Counted from the first letter of the stretch, positions 44,211 through 56,270 are shown. The stretch: DNA of 64,000 nt from Centrapalus pauciflorus (GCA_020465985.1 JAANYP010001170.1:365789-429788); one strand, 5' to 3'. Translations and numbers: made by a program. Notes: generated by a model from the sequence alone, not told the origin.

Positions 44211-45860
44211 TGTAGTAATGGTCCAAGTAATATTATAAGCACTGAAAATGATTAAAATATGATTTTATGGCAGAAATATGAGAGAACAAAGAGAATAATA
44301 CTCAATCAATGTTATTCAGTTTCCAGCCGTCAAATGCTCTCTTGGAATTTTAAATAATCTCAAGTGGTACAAAACCCTAGGTATAATATTCTATATTTGA
44401 GGGGTTTACATAAAATACCCCTCAAATTTCTAGGAAAAAGGAAAAGTACATTGAAAGGAAATAAACTACAAGTTATTACAATATAAATCCATAGAATTGA
44501 AATAATAAATCTAAAAAAATTAAAGTCAAACCTATAAGTCAAAGTCAGTTGAACTCGTGAAAAAATTCTTTGAACTCAAGACGGAGTCTAAATAAGCTCC
44601 TATCGACAAGATGTTGATTATGATGGAATCGAGTTCGAATGGATTGGATTCAAGTTCGATGATGTTGGACTCGAGCTCATGGGACCAAGACTCAAGATCA
44701 AATCAATTTATGTCAAGCTCGATGAAGTGTGACTCGAGTTCGAGTCTGTGCGATCTGAAATGATATATTTACATAAACCATTAAGTATTGAAAGCTTTGA
44801 ACTAGAAATGTTAAACAATTAAATTGAAAAGAACAACTTGTTAACTCGAGTTCGAGTGTTAACGATGCGAAGTTAACTCGGTAGGAATTAAGTGTTTAAA
44901 ACTTTTCAGCACCAAGCGAGAGTTACAACTCTCGTATCACTCTTATTGCTCACTGACACTTGAAAATATTCGAAGTCTCTGAAGGCACATCCTAGAGTTA
45001 CAACTCTCGGATCACACATCTCACTCAGCATTGCACATAAATTTTCTAAGTATGTTTTATAATCCTTGTTCATCCAGAGTTATAAATCTCGGGTATCAAC
45101 TGAAGCACTAAATTCTTAAATTATTTTCTAATTCATAATAATCCAAAAGTTACAACTGTCGGATAAAGCTATACCCGAGAGTCATAATCCGAAGTTCTGA
45201 TGGAAGATTAGATGATTTTTTATGCGAAGTTTTTGAAAGGATGCGAACTTTGAATTAGGGGTTCGAAGTTCCTGTGATGAACCGAGAGAAAGTATTACTA
45301 TAAAACAAACAGATTATATGAAGCTCGAATGACTTTTGATGAGATCCGAAGTAGGGATCCGAAGTTTTGGTTCGAAGAAACACTTAGTCAAATATTTTCA
45401 ATGCAACAGTACCAGTTTAAGAACAAAAATTCATCTTTTGGCCAAATGTTTGTTTTATAGCCTAAAAATGGTACCTAAGTGCTCGGAATATTTGTAGAGA
45501 CAACTTTTGTAAAGTCAATGAATTCTTAAGCCAAATGGACTAAAAAGTCAACGAACAACGATGAACAATAACAGGTCGAATTTGACATATTTAAACCCTA
45601 AAACAATAATAATTGAACATATAAGGCTCAAAATTTATAAAGTAAGAGGTATCAATCTCTATTATGGAAAAATACAAGCAAAATAGAATATAAAAGAGCA
45701 ATTTAGGAGTAAAAACCGAGGGTCCAGCGATGAACAGTTCGACGCAGTGAACAACAACAACAAAAATCAGCCCACATCTGATAAATATCAGTTGAAATCT
45801 ACTCCAATGGTTCTGATGCCAATATCGGTAGAAATCCACTCCAATGGCTCTAATACCAAT
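44211..45860 (-). repeat. Array unit U8 (1,650 bp)
   Basis: Full unit with the same landmarks. It retains the bases deleted in U7 and U9 (GAGTCTGTGCGATCTG). PBS doublet at its right end with the TGGTATTAGAGC variant also seen in U6 and U7. Confidence 0.8.
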
Positions 45861-47028
45861 TGTAGTAATGGTCCAAGTAATATTATAAGCACTGAAAATG
45901 ATTAAAATATGATTTTATGGCAGAAATATGAGAGAACAAAGAGAATAATACTCAATCAATGTTATTCAGTTTCCAGCCGTCAAATGCTCTCTTGGAATTT
46001 TTAAATAATGTCAAGTGGTACAAAACCCTAGGTATAATATTCTATATTTGAGGGGTTTACATGAAATACCCCTCAAATTTCTAGGAAAAAGGAAAAGTAC
46101 ATTGAAAGGAAATAAACTACAAGTTATTACAATATAAATCCATAGAATTGAAATAATAAATCTAAAAAAATTAAAGTCAAACCTATAAGTCAAAGTCAGT
46201 TGAACTCGTGAAAAAATTCTTTGAACTCAAGACGGAGTCTAAATAAGCTCCTATCGACAAGATGTTGATTATGATGGAATCGAGTTCGAATGGATTGGAT
46301 TCAAGTTCGATGATGTTGGACTCGAGGTCATGGGACCAGGACTCAAGATCAAATCAATTTATGTCAAGCTCGATGAAGTGTGACTCGAGTTCGAGTCGCT
46401 GAAATGATATATTTACATAAACCATTAAGTATTGAAAGCTTTGAACTAGAAATGTTAAACAATTAAATTTAAAAGAACAACTTGTTAACTCGAGTTCGAG
46501 TGTTAACGATGCAAAGTTAACTCGGTAGGAATTAAGTGTTTAAAACTTTTCAGCACCAAGCGAGAGTTACAACTCTCGTATCACTCTTATTGCTCACTGA
46601 CACTTGAAAATATTCGAAGTCTCTGAAGGCACATCCTAGAGTTACAACTCTCGGATCACACGTCTCACTCAGCATTGCACATAAATTTTCTATGTATGTT
46701 TTATAATCCTTGTTCATCCAGAGTTATAGATCTCGGGTAGCAACTGAAGCACTAAATTCTTAAATTATTTTCTAATTCATAATAATCCAAAAGTTACAAC
46801 TCTCGGATAAAGCTATACCCGAGAGTCATAATCCGAAGTTCTGATGGAAGATTAGATGATTTTTTATGCGAAGTTTTTGAAAGGATGCGAACTTTGAATT
46901 AGGGGTTCGAAGTTCCTGTGATGAACCGAGAGAAAGTATAACTATAAAACAAACAGATTATATGAAGCTCGAATGACTTTTGATGAGATCCGAAGTAGGG
47001 ATCCGAAGTTTTAATTCGAAGAAACACT
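45861..47028 (-). repeat. Array unit U9 (partial)
   Basis: Unit cut at GAAGAAACACT by the LTR of element E. Variants match U7 rather than adjacent U8, indicating duplication of a multi-unit block. Confidence 0.8.
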
Positions 47029-47694
47029 TGTAAGGTCTACCACTACTAGATCTATCTAGACGCGGATCCGTGAACGAGTGCGGAATCCTCGTTAACGGTT
47101 AGAGGGACAACTCTCAACTACGAAACACGGAGACTATTAGACGCTGAACGAACGACACACGAACGATCCTACGAACTAATTCTCTCCGAAACGGAACTAA
47201 AGCTGATGATAAACTCGAGATCGCCTTAAGCTTAATTCCACACGAATTCTGCTAAAAGTCTACTAATGACTCGAGTCTATCCCAAATTATAGACCCTGAT
47301 TCGAGTCTAATGTTGGCCAAACTCGAATCTGGCCCAAGGCCCATTCGAGTCTGTCCACAAAGACACTCTCGAATCTAGCCTTCATTCGAATCTAAGGCTA
47401 CATTCGAATCTATCACAGATTCGAATGCCAAGCCTTAACTGATTCGAATCTAACTCATTTGCTCAAAAACCTAAGTGTTGAAACTTATGTTTTTACTTAT
47501 GCTTGAATGAATCTTTGATCTTTATGTTTGAACTTCTTGTAATATGTTACATCAAGTTCAAACACACAATCAATAACAGACAAACATATATAAACATACA
47601 TATCAAAACACTCGTTTAACCAAAATGTTGAATATTACTTAAACCACAATGTTAGATCGATTAGACTGCTATCGTCACACAAGGTGTACCAACA
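47029..47694 (-). repeat. Element E 3' LTR (666 bp)
   Basis: Termini TGTAAGGTCT...GTACCAACA as in D. Clearly more diverged than the D pair, with indels. The palindrome TGTTTGAACTT...AAGTTCAAACA is kept at 47525-47564, and the inverted repeat around the polypurine tract at 47668-47677 and 47705-47714. Confidence 0.9.
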
Positions 47695-47706
47695 GACTCC
47701 CCCTTG
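47695..47706 (-). promoter_or_regulatory. Polypurine tract of element E
   Basis: Minus strand CAAGGGGGAGTC next to the TGTTGG LTR start; one base different from element D. Confidence 0.85.
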
Positions 47707-47735
47707 ACGATAGCTTCTAATTATTTACATCAAAT

Positions 47736-50204
47736 TTAAGTACTAGAACTATATATACTACTACCTGCATATAATCCAGCATCTATACAAACTTTAGCTA
47801 CCTTCTGGAACTTCCTGGCTTCAGATCTCCATGGTTCTGTAAAGAAGATAGGCTGATCATGTAGCTTCTTCAGGTCGTCCTTTGATAGGTTTACCAAATG
47901 CAGTGGATCATATACCTTCAAAATGACCTTCTCGTCTTGATCCTCCATGATGGCTTCAACAGTGTCAATCTCGAGGTACCACCATTTCATGTTGCTCAAA
48001 ATATTCTGTGGCATCGATTTCATTGGCACCTTTTTCAGACATTTGACTGGCTTATAAATCATTCTGGCCCAAGGTCTTCCAGTATGAGGATCTATCCTTG
48101 ATCCATCCTCGACCCTTTTGCCTGATCTCGGCTTAAGCCTCTCCAACTTTCCTGAACGACCCTCTTTTCTTATTATTCTTGTCATGACATCAGCGTATGG
48201 GTCTTCGCCTATATTAATCAGTTCCTTCCATGCTAGTTCCTTAACTTCAATCTTAGGCAGTGTATTGAACACTTTCAGGGTTCGCCTCAAGTATTGGAGG
48301 CCATCTCTTCTTTTCAAGATAAATAGCTGCAGTTCTTTGTCAAAGAACCAGCTTATAATCCCTCCTGAGAAGCTTCCAGCACCCGGAACTCTCATCTTCT
48401 TCTTCATCTTCAGTTGATCTTTCTTTTCTTCCTTTTTGAACCAAAGATTTATCAAATCAGCTCTAGATGGCTCTTTCTCTGCCTCTTCAAGTTCTTTGTC
48501 TTCAACCGAGGCTACCTTGATGTAGTCTATATCAATCACATTATGATTTTGGCCCTCATATAGCTCCGTGACCGGTTGTGAATTGATTATCACCTCATTT
48601 ACATAGAGGATTTGAACGTGTTGGAAGTCCACTCGAGCTTTGAGCTGCATAAACCGCTGATTGTCAGCATAGGCGGTTGAGGTAGATGGAATGGACTGAA
48701 CAGGAGAAGGGATGAATGGTGGTGGAATATATGGCTCATGTTGAGGTGGTTGTGATGGTGGAGCGGTGGCTTGTGGTTCTGGAGTTTGAGTTTGAGACAG
48801 TTGGGCTTCAGATGCTGATGTTGACCCTTGCATGAACCTGTGACGCTTGGCCCTTTGCCTAGTCACCAAGGGAGCAACTTCCTCCTCTTCGAAATCTGAA
48901 TCGTCAGATTCCCTTTCCTCTCTTCTCCTCGATCCTCCTTCATTCACTATCAACCTAGATCCATAGGTTCCGATTTGAATATTGGGATCTGTAGCCACTG
49001 ATTCAGAAGCTTCAACTTCCAGCTCCTCCATATCCTCCGACTCTGATTCAGATGATGTCAGACCTTTATCAGCCTGTTCTGGCTCATACTCTTCCACATC
49101 TCTTAATACGTCTGCTTCTCCTTCAGGTGGACTGAGCAATTCACCAACTAATGCTCCGGCCACATCTTCATTTGCATGGAGCGCTGATGCCCATATTTCT
49201 TCTAATTTTTGTGCAATTTGCTCAGATTCTGGAGCCGCACTCGAAGGCCCTGCTTCCTGTGATTGAGGCTGCTGACTAGTGGAAGGCCTTGATGCCTGAA
49301 CTTGACTTGCTGCAGGTCTTTGACGGCGTCTTTGAGCACGCGGCTACTGTTGTTGTTGACGTTGTTGTGGTTGTTGTTGCGGTTGAAACTCAACGACCCC
49401 TGCCCAGTTGGCATCTTCCGGGGCTTGAAACTCCCTATCCACAATTGCTCCGAATAGTGGACGCGCAACAGGAACAACCAATCTTCCTCGGTGTGAGGAA
49501 CAATCAGCGAAGATCCTTTTGTCCATGATGGCAACGCTCAGAAAGTCATTTGACGGCGGCAAGTTTGGCAAGAAGTGCCTTATCAACATCATAATGAACC
49601 TTGGATAAAGCAAAAACTGTTGATTCTCTGGAGCAGATATCTGATGAACAAACTCCGAAAAGAACATCTCTGAAAAACTATATGGGCGATTATACACCAT
49701 AGCGACGATCCCTGATTGAATTTTCGCGACAATATAGTCGAACCCTGCCTTTTTCGCAGCAAGGCACACCATAAACACATGCGCCAGAAACCTCCACTGT
49801 CCTATTAATCCACTTTTCATGTATGACACTTTTGTCACATCGAGGCTGTACCCCATTTTTTGAAAGGCCGCTTGCCTTATACTCAACGGAAATTCTATTG
49901 GACCAGCTTCTTCTTCCTGAGTGCCCAATTGCAGCACTTGACGAAGCATATCAGCCGAGAATACCAACGGCTGTCCTGCAATACGAGTGCGTAGAACTGT
50001 CGGAGTGACCGAGCAGTCTACCTGCAAATGATCATAAAACTGACGGATGTAGGGTAACTCAATCTGCACATTATGCCACAGTGCATATCCGATCCTTAAT
50101 TCAACGAGAAAATCAAGCACTTGACGGAATCCCTTCGCCTCAGGGAGATTCAGATCTGGATGAAGCACCATATTGTGCTTAGGAACGAACGCTCGAATAG
50201 CCAT
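47736..50204 (-). pseudogene. Element E third ORF, shortened by an in-frame deletion and one stop
   Basis: Starts at ATG 50204-50202 (MAIRAFVPKHNMVLHPD), two bases after an acceptor-like TGTGCAG. The N-terminal domain is intact (RTRIAGQPLVFSADMLRQVL, GQWRFLAHVFMVC, YPRFIMMLIRHFLPNLPPS) to a glutamine-rich stretch, where a TAG near 49345 interrupts; the frame then continues 475 codons. Compared with D and F, the central coiled coil and second acidic region (roughly 190 residues) are missing in frame between FQHVQI and VNEVIINSQPVTELY. The C-terminal domain is complete and ends CIDAGLYAGSSIYSSST. Apart from the single nonsense codon this is the cleanest copy. No membrane segment seen; function unknown. 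Confidence 0.78.
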
Positions 50205-50206
50205 TT

Positions 50207-52410
50207 CTGCACAATAAACAAAACCATTAGATTCATTAAAAATCAATAGACTTGTTTAAATTTAAATCTGTTTTATTTTGAACTTGTTTAAGTACAAAAT
50301 CCAACACATTTAAATTTCTACAAGTTTAGTAACATTTAAATTAAATAGTGCAAATAAACATTAGATTCGAAAGTAACAGATTCGAAGTGTCCCTATTCGA
50401 GTCTAATGGTCAGATTCGAAGGTCATGGTCATCTCGAATCTAATGACAGATTCGAGAAACCCATGAACAGATTCGAAACTCATGAACAGATTCGAAACGG
50501 CCGTATTCATTCAAGGACCAAATCTCTTGATTTTAACCTTTATGGACTTAGAAAATTACATTCATTCGTCCTACTAGTTACTAATCACAGAAATATGCCT
50601 TTAATTTGATTGTTCATCGGCCCAAATTTGGTAATTTTGTAAAAACCCTATTTTCAACCCTTAAACCTTCAAAATTCGATGATTTTGACCTAAATGATGT
50701 ATAAAACTACATGAATCTTGTACAATCAAGTTGATTATACCTAGGTACAGTAGTAGAATCGAACACACAGGCTTTAAACTCGATGAAATGTCATTTAGGA
50801 GAAAAGCGATAGACTCGAGAACAGATTCGAAATCGCCGGTATAGATTCGAGAGTATATATTCGAGAACAGTAAGTATTAAATGACTTCACTGTTGACCTA
50901 TATATACTAACAACCTTCGAGTCTAAGGCCCTAGTCGAATCTACTGACAGATTCGAAGTCTTACCTCTTCGAGTCTGTCCTAGATTCGAAACCACCAAAC
51001 ACTTAGAAAAATTTTCGAAAATTTTGAAATAACTTCAACTTTTCCAACCTTTTTCTACGGTATCGTGTAACCAGATAAACTATGCCAACTCTTTTACCCT
51101 AAGCTCAAGATATTTCACGCAATGTTTATTTTATCCAACTTTGAATGCACCCTCAGTAATTTTTGACCTTTTACCTAAGTAAAAATTAAACTAAACTAAA
51201 ATAAAATAAAATAAAATAAACTAAGGTAAAATAAAATAAAATAAAGTAGAAATAAAATTTTGACAAAAAATTTAATCTAGACTTAAGCTATACTTAAAAA
51301 ATTTACAAGCTAAGCTAAATACTAAACAAAATATTTTTGATGAGTATAGTCTAAGAAAGGTTCAATCAGATAGCGATGTCAGATACTTACTTTCAGTACT
51401 TATACTTTCACACTTAGGAATTTTTATTCCTTTGATTATTTGTCGTGACACACCTATTTAGCCGATTGTTGGTATTTTTCCCCGTTAAACATTCTACATT
51501 TCGGAATATCCCTTGGCATTTTTATTTATCAGGAAATTATCTTACGTGACTCAGACATAGACATACTTTTATGATCAAGGCACACAGACAAAGATTCTAA
51601 CTTGTTGGTATTTGCAAACTTTCTTTAAAAGACAAACATCGGACACAGGTCTGTATTTTCATACAACAAAGTGTCTTAGTTCGACTTAAGGTTTATTTTT
51701 AAAGTTAGCAGACAGCAGTGACAGGTCTGTACTGACGTACAACAAAGCGACATAGCTGCTAACCCGAATCTAAACAAAGACAACAGGTCTGTACTTACGT
51801 ACAACAGAGTTGCATGTTTTCGACTCTCAATTTTGTATGATTTTTCTATTCTTTCCATTTTAAGATGTATTTGATGTTGCCATACATCCCCAGAAAGTTT
51901 GCATACTTCATTTAGACTCAAAGTTTGTATGTCTTGTACATAAAAATTAAGACCGATTGGTCGTACATCTAAGTTAGTGACACGCTTGACTTTTTCTAGA
52001 ATATTTTATTAGCCTTGAGATTCCCTATATGTATTATGCCTACCAACACATCAAACTAAAATAAAGTATAACACTTAGAATTTAGTTGCATTATGTGTGA
52101 AAGCCTAAACACTTAGAGTCTGTAACGACGGTGCTAATTTTCGTCACTTTGAACCTATGTATCTAAGACTTAACTCTTTTTTCTGATATTCTCTTTTTTT
52201 TTTGTATTTTTGTAATTTTCTCTCTTTTTTCTTTTGTTTTTCATAAGAAAAAGCAGTAAAATAAGCTAACCTACTAACTTACTAAAAATAGAAACTTACT
52301 AAAATTAGAAACTTACTAAAAATAGAAACTTTCCTAAATTAGCAGACTACTGTAAAGAAAGAAATACTACGACTCTAAAAGAAAATAAACTTACTACTAC
52401 TAGGGTCAAA
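50207..52410 (-). other. Element E spacer between RNase H and the third ORF
   Basis: Co-linear with the D spacer: minisatellite ACTTACTAAAAATAGAA (three copies near 52275-52330, two in D), hairpin triplet at 51645, 51721 and 51783, AAAAT tracts near 51195-51245, TCGA-rich segment 50360-51000, and the acceptor-like site at 50207-50233. No coding sequence. Confidence 0.75.
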
Positions 52411-54780
52411 TTACTCTGGGTTGCGCATTCCATTCAGTTGAATTAAATACTCAAACCGTGACTTATCAAACGCTTTGGTAAATAAATCTGCATTATTATC
52501 TTCTGTTGCCACTTTTACCAGTTTGATTAAGTTCTTTTCAGCACAATCATGAATAAAATGATGCCTTATGTCTATGTGCTTTGTTTTGTTGTGTTTAACT
52601 GGATTATTAGTTATAGCAATAGTAGACTGGTTATCTATCCTAATAGGAGTTTGAGTGTAAGCCAAACCGTAATCCCGCAATTGTTGTTGTATCCACAGAA
52701 CCTGTGAGCAGCAACTACCAGCAGCAACATACTCGGCCTCGCACGTTGACACGGCTACCGACGTTTGTTTCTTGCATTGCCAGGATACCAATCTCCCTCC
52801 TAGGAACTGACAACCTCCAGTTGTTGATTTGCGCGTCAAACTGCATCCTCCGTAGTCTGAATCCGTGAACGCCTCCAACTCTAGATCTCCCTCCGCGTGA
52901 TACCAAAGTCCCAGCTTCGGTTTCGACTTGAGGTATCGTAGAATCCGCTTCAAAGCTTTCATATGCATCTCCTTCGGATTCGCTTGAAACCTAGCACAAA
53001 TACACACAGCAAACATAATATCAGGTCTTGAAGCAGTTAAATACATAAGTGACCCAATCATGGCCCGATATAAAGTCGGATCCACATCGGTATCACTTTC
53101 AGTACCCGGCCCGAGATTGTGATTCACTTGAATCGGCGTGCTGAAGTGGGCAGTCAACTTAGTTCCTTCCATCCCAAACCTTTCTAATATGTCATAGACA
53201 TACTTAGTCTGATGGATAAACATCCCTTCCTTCTTTTGGTCAACTTGTAACCCTAAAAAGAAATTCAACTCTCCCATAGCACTCATCTCGAACCTAGACT
53301 TCATCACCTTCTCGAAATCTTTGCACATCTGTTCGTCTGATGAACCAAAAATGATATCATCGACGTACACTTGTACCAAGATAAAGTGATCTCCCTTTCT
53401 CTTAACAAAAAGAGTACTATCTATCCTACCCCTTTCAAAACTGTTCTCTAACAGATGGTTGGATAGAGTCTCATACCACGCCCTAGGTGCCTGATGCAAT
53501 CCGTATAGAGCCTTATCTAAGCGATATACTCTATCAGGATATTTTGGATCTGTAAATCCAGGCGGTTGTTCTACGTACACCAACTCCTTCACTTTCCCAT
53601 ATAGGAAAGCACTCTTAACGTCTAGCTGATATACCTTAAAGCCTTTGAAGGAGGCAAACGCTAGAAACAACCTAATGGCTTCCAGCCTTGCTACTGGTGC
53701 AAACACTTCGTTGTAATCGATTCCCTCCTCTTGGTTGAAACCCTTTACAACTAACCTTGCCTTGTTGCGCGTGACTATACCCTGATCGTCTCTTTTGCAC
53801 TTAAAAGCCCATTTGGTTCCTATGGCAATCTCCCCTCGAGGTAACGGAACTAACTCCCACACTTCTAGTTTCCTAAATTGCGAAAGTTCTTCCTGCATTG
53901 CTTCAACCCAAGAGTTATCCTTAAGTGCCATTTGCACATTTTTAGGCTCTACTTGCGATATGAAACACGAATAGAGACATGTGTGATATGCCTCGGAGTC
54001 GTTTATCATCGACAACAACACAGTGTTGTTATTTACACTACTCCTTGTCCTCACACCCTCGTTAGGATTTCCTATGATGCTTTCTAATGGATGGTTCTTG
54101 TTAATCCTAGAGGTCTCTATATCATCAACCCTTAGATTATCTCCTAAGTTAGATCCTATTTCACCTAATGGGGGAACATGCTCAGCTTCTACATTTTCCT
54201 CCTCATGGACGTTTTCCTCAGAGTTGGAACTTGATGCCTGAGTCTGATTCTCAGTGGTAGGTGCTTCTTGATCAGGAACTTCTGGAGATCCATCTACTGT
54301 CGCAGTAGGCTCGGATGTGGATTCAAACGTAGTCCTCGGAAAAATATGGCCATCGTCATTTAGGTGCAACGTCGCCATGTCTTTTTCGATTGTACCTGCA
54401 GTATCATCCAAAGGAATGTTAAATGACTCAAATAACTTATCATAGTCAAATATCCATTCCGGACCAGTTTCGGGTTCATGTGTATAACTTGTGACTTCAA
54501 TATTATACACAATCTCCACAGTACCATTTGTTTTGTTAAACACCCGTTTGTTTGGTGAGTTCGGCACATAACCTAGGAAGTATCCTTCGTCAGCCTTTTC
54601 ACCAAACTTCGGTTGATGTTTTGTTCTTAAAATAGTGCATGGTACTCCAAACGGTTCGAATCCAGTTAAGTTAGGTGGCCGATTATTCAAAATTTCATAG
54701 CATGTTTTGTTCAATGATTTGACTGTAAGGACTCGGTTTAAAATATGGCACGCGGTATTCACTGCCTCCCACCAAAACAT
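52411..54780 (-). CDS. Element E integrase C-terminus, reverse transcriptase and RNase H (5'-truncated, open)
   Basis: Uninterrupted for about 790 codons. It starts inside integrase (MFWWEAVNTACHILNRV; relatives have MFWGEAVN), then FEPFGVPCTILRTK, an acidic linker, and RT with WVEAMQEELSQFRKLEVWEL, LDVKSAFLYGK and catalytic YVDDIIFGSS at about 53350-53370. RNase H follows with FTDSDYGGCSLTRK, STCEAEYVAAGSCCSQ and DNQSTIAITNN, ending NGMRNPE. The stop that separates RT and RNase H in D (14344) is Glu here. The frame happens to stay open about 30 codons beyond the inversion junction, but those residues come from non-coding spacer on the other strand. Without its 5' half it cannot act alone. 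Confidence 0.9.
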   Translation of the reverse strand: MFWWEAVNTACHILNRVLTVKSLNKTCYEILNNRPPNLTGFEPFGVPCTILRTKHQPKFGEKADEGYFLGYVPNSPNKRVFNKTNGTVEIVYNIEVTSYTHEPETGPEWIFDYDKLFESFNIPLDDTAGTIEKDMATLHLNDDGHIFPRTTFESTSEPTATVDGSPEVPDQEAPTTENQTQASSSNSEENVHEEENVEAEHVPPLGEIGSNLGDNLRVDDIETSRINKNHPLESIIGNPNEGVRTRSSVNNNTVLLSMINDSEAYHTCLYSCFISQVEPKNVQMALKDNSWVEAMQEELSQFRKLEVWELVPLPRGEIAIGTKWAFKCKRDDQGIVTRNKARLVVKGFNQEEGIDYNEVFAPVARLEAIRLFLAFASFKGFKVYQLDVKSAFLYGKVKELVYVEQPPGFTDPKYPDRVYRLDKALYGLHQAPRAWYETLSNHLLENSFERGRIDSTLFVKRKGDHFILVQVYVDDIIFGSSDEQMCKDFEKVMKSRFEMSAMGELNFFLGLQVDQKKEGMFIHQTKYVYDILERFGMEGTKLTAHFSTPIQVNHNLGPGTESDTDVDPTLYRAMIGSLMYLTASRPDIMFAVCICARFQANPKEMHMKALKRILRYLKSKPKLGLWYHAEGDLELEAFTDSDYGGCSLTRKSTTGGCQFLGGRLVSWQCKKQTSVAVSTCEAEYVAAGSCCSQVLWIQQQLRDYGLAYTQTPIRIDNQSTIAITNNPVKHNKTKHIDIRHHFIHDCAEKNLIKLVKVATEDNNADLFTKAFDKSRFEYLIQLNGMRNPE

Positions 54781-54783
54781 GGT

Positions 54784-56270
54784 ATAAAATTGAGAGTCAA
54801 AAACATGTAACGCTGTTGTACGTAAGTACAGACCTGTTGCCTTGATCTTTGTTTGTCTTTTAAAGAAAGTTTGCAAATACCAACAAGTTAGAATCTTTGT
54901 CTGTATGCCTTGATCATAAAAGTATGTCTATGTCTGAGTCATGTAAGATAATTTCATGATAAATAAAAATGCCAAGGGATATTCCGAAATGTAGCATGTT
55001 TAAAGGGGTAAATATCAACAATCGGCTAAATGGGTATTTCACGACAAACAACCAAAGGAATAAAAAATTCCAAAGTGTAAAAGTTTAAGTACTGAAAGTG
55101 AGTATCTGACACCGCAATCTGATTGAACCTTTCTTCGACTACACTCATCAAAAATATTTTGTTTAGCATAGGCTGTAACTTGTAATAAATGCAGTTTAAG
55201 TCTAAGTTAAATTTTTGGTCAAAATTTTAAAATTTTATTTTTACTTATTTTTATTTTATTTTATTTTATTTTACCTTAGTTTATTTTATTTTATTTTATT
55301 TTATTTTTATTTTTATTCTTCTTAGGAAAAAGGTCAAAAATAACTGAGGGTGCATTCATAGTTGAATAAAGTAAACACTGCGTGAAAATCTTGTGCTTAG
55401 GGTAAAAGATCTGGCATTGTTTATTCCGTTACACAATAAGGGTGAAAAGGTTGAAAAAGTTGAATTTATTTCAAAATTTTCAAAATTTTTCAAAGTTTCA
55501 GGGGTAATTCGAGTTTAGGTCAAACTCGAAATTGGCTGATCTCGAATCTGTCAGTAGATTCGAATCCGTCATTAGACTCGAAGGTACGTGTTATAAATAG
55601 GTTAACAGTAATTGTCATTACTCTATCTGTTTTCGAATCTGTTCCTTCGAATCTATCCTGCGATCTCGAATCTATTTGCTCGAGTTTACCGTTTTCACTA
55701 AAAACCACTATTTGTCGAGTTTCTTGCTTGTGTGTTCGATTCTACTGATACATCTAGGTATTAACAACTGGGTTGTACAAGATTCAAGTAGTTTTATACA
55801 CCATTTAAGCCAAAATCACCAATTTTTGAAGGTTTATTGGTCGAAATCGTGTTTTTCAAAATTACAAAGTTTGGACCGGTAAAGAGTCAAATTAAAGGCA
55901 AATATCTGTGATTAGAACCTAGTAAGGCTAATGAATGTGATTTTCTAAGTCCAATTGGTTAAAATCATAGAGTTTGGTGATGATGTGGGCCGACGAGTTC
56001 GAATCTGTTCCTGACCAGTCTCGAGTTTGTCAGTAAACTCGAGAAGGTCATTAGATTCGAGTGTGATATCAAACTCGAAAAAGGGTTACTTCGAATCTGT
56101 GTGTTCGAATTTGTCAATTTATTTGAATTATTCAATTTAAATTTAATTAAACTTGTAGAAATTCATATGTGTTGGATTTTGTACTTAAAGAAGTTCAAAA
56201 TAAAACAAATTTGAATTTAAACAAGTTTATTCATTTTCAGTAATTCTAATATTTTATCTATTATGCAGAC
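54784..56270 (+). other. Element F: spacer upstream of the third ORF (plus strand)
   Basis: Inverted relative of the D and E spacer, entered about 550 bp downstream of where pol would end. It keeps one of three hairpin motifs (54812-54838), a long TTTTA tract (55245-55315), the TCGA-rich segment (55505-56110) and the acceptor-like site TTATGCAG ending at 56268. A short open frame at 55676-55882 is not convincing. Confidence 0.75.
56250..56268 (+). promoter_or_regulatory. Putative 3' splice site before the element F third ORF
   Basis: CTAAT about 15-20 bases upstream, a T-rich tract, then CTATTATGCAG, with ATG two bases later at 56271. The intronic side differs from D and E while the signal elements persist. 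Confidence 0.5.

Larger units (their letters stand above)
47029..54783 (-). mobile_element. Element E: 3' half of an element-D relative
   Basis: In sense (minus) order: integrase C-terminus, RT, RNase H, spacer, third ORF, polypurine tract, 3' LTR. Same family as D, with co-linear LTR, spacer and ORFs. Gag, protease and N-terminal integrase are absent; at about 54783 the sequence switches into the opposite-strand spacer of element F. Confidence 0.88.

Noticed and set aside
4540..47028. CRISPR-like or bacterial repeat system
   Set aside because: Repeats are ~1.65 kb LTR-derived units with plant tRNA primer sites; there are no short direct repeats with spacers and no cas-like genes.
54784..54876. 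N-terminal ~30 residues of the long minus-strand frame ending at 52411
   Set aside because: They are translated from the inverted non-coding spacer of element F, beyond the junction with integrase; not part of a natural protein.
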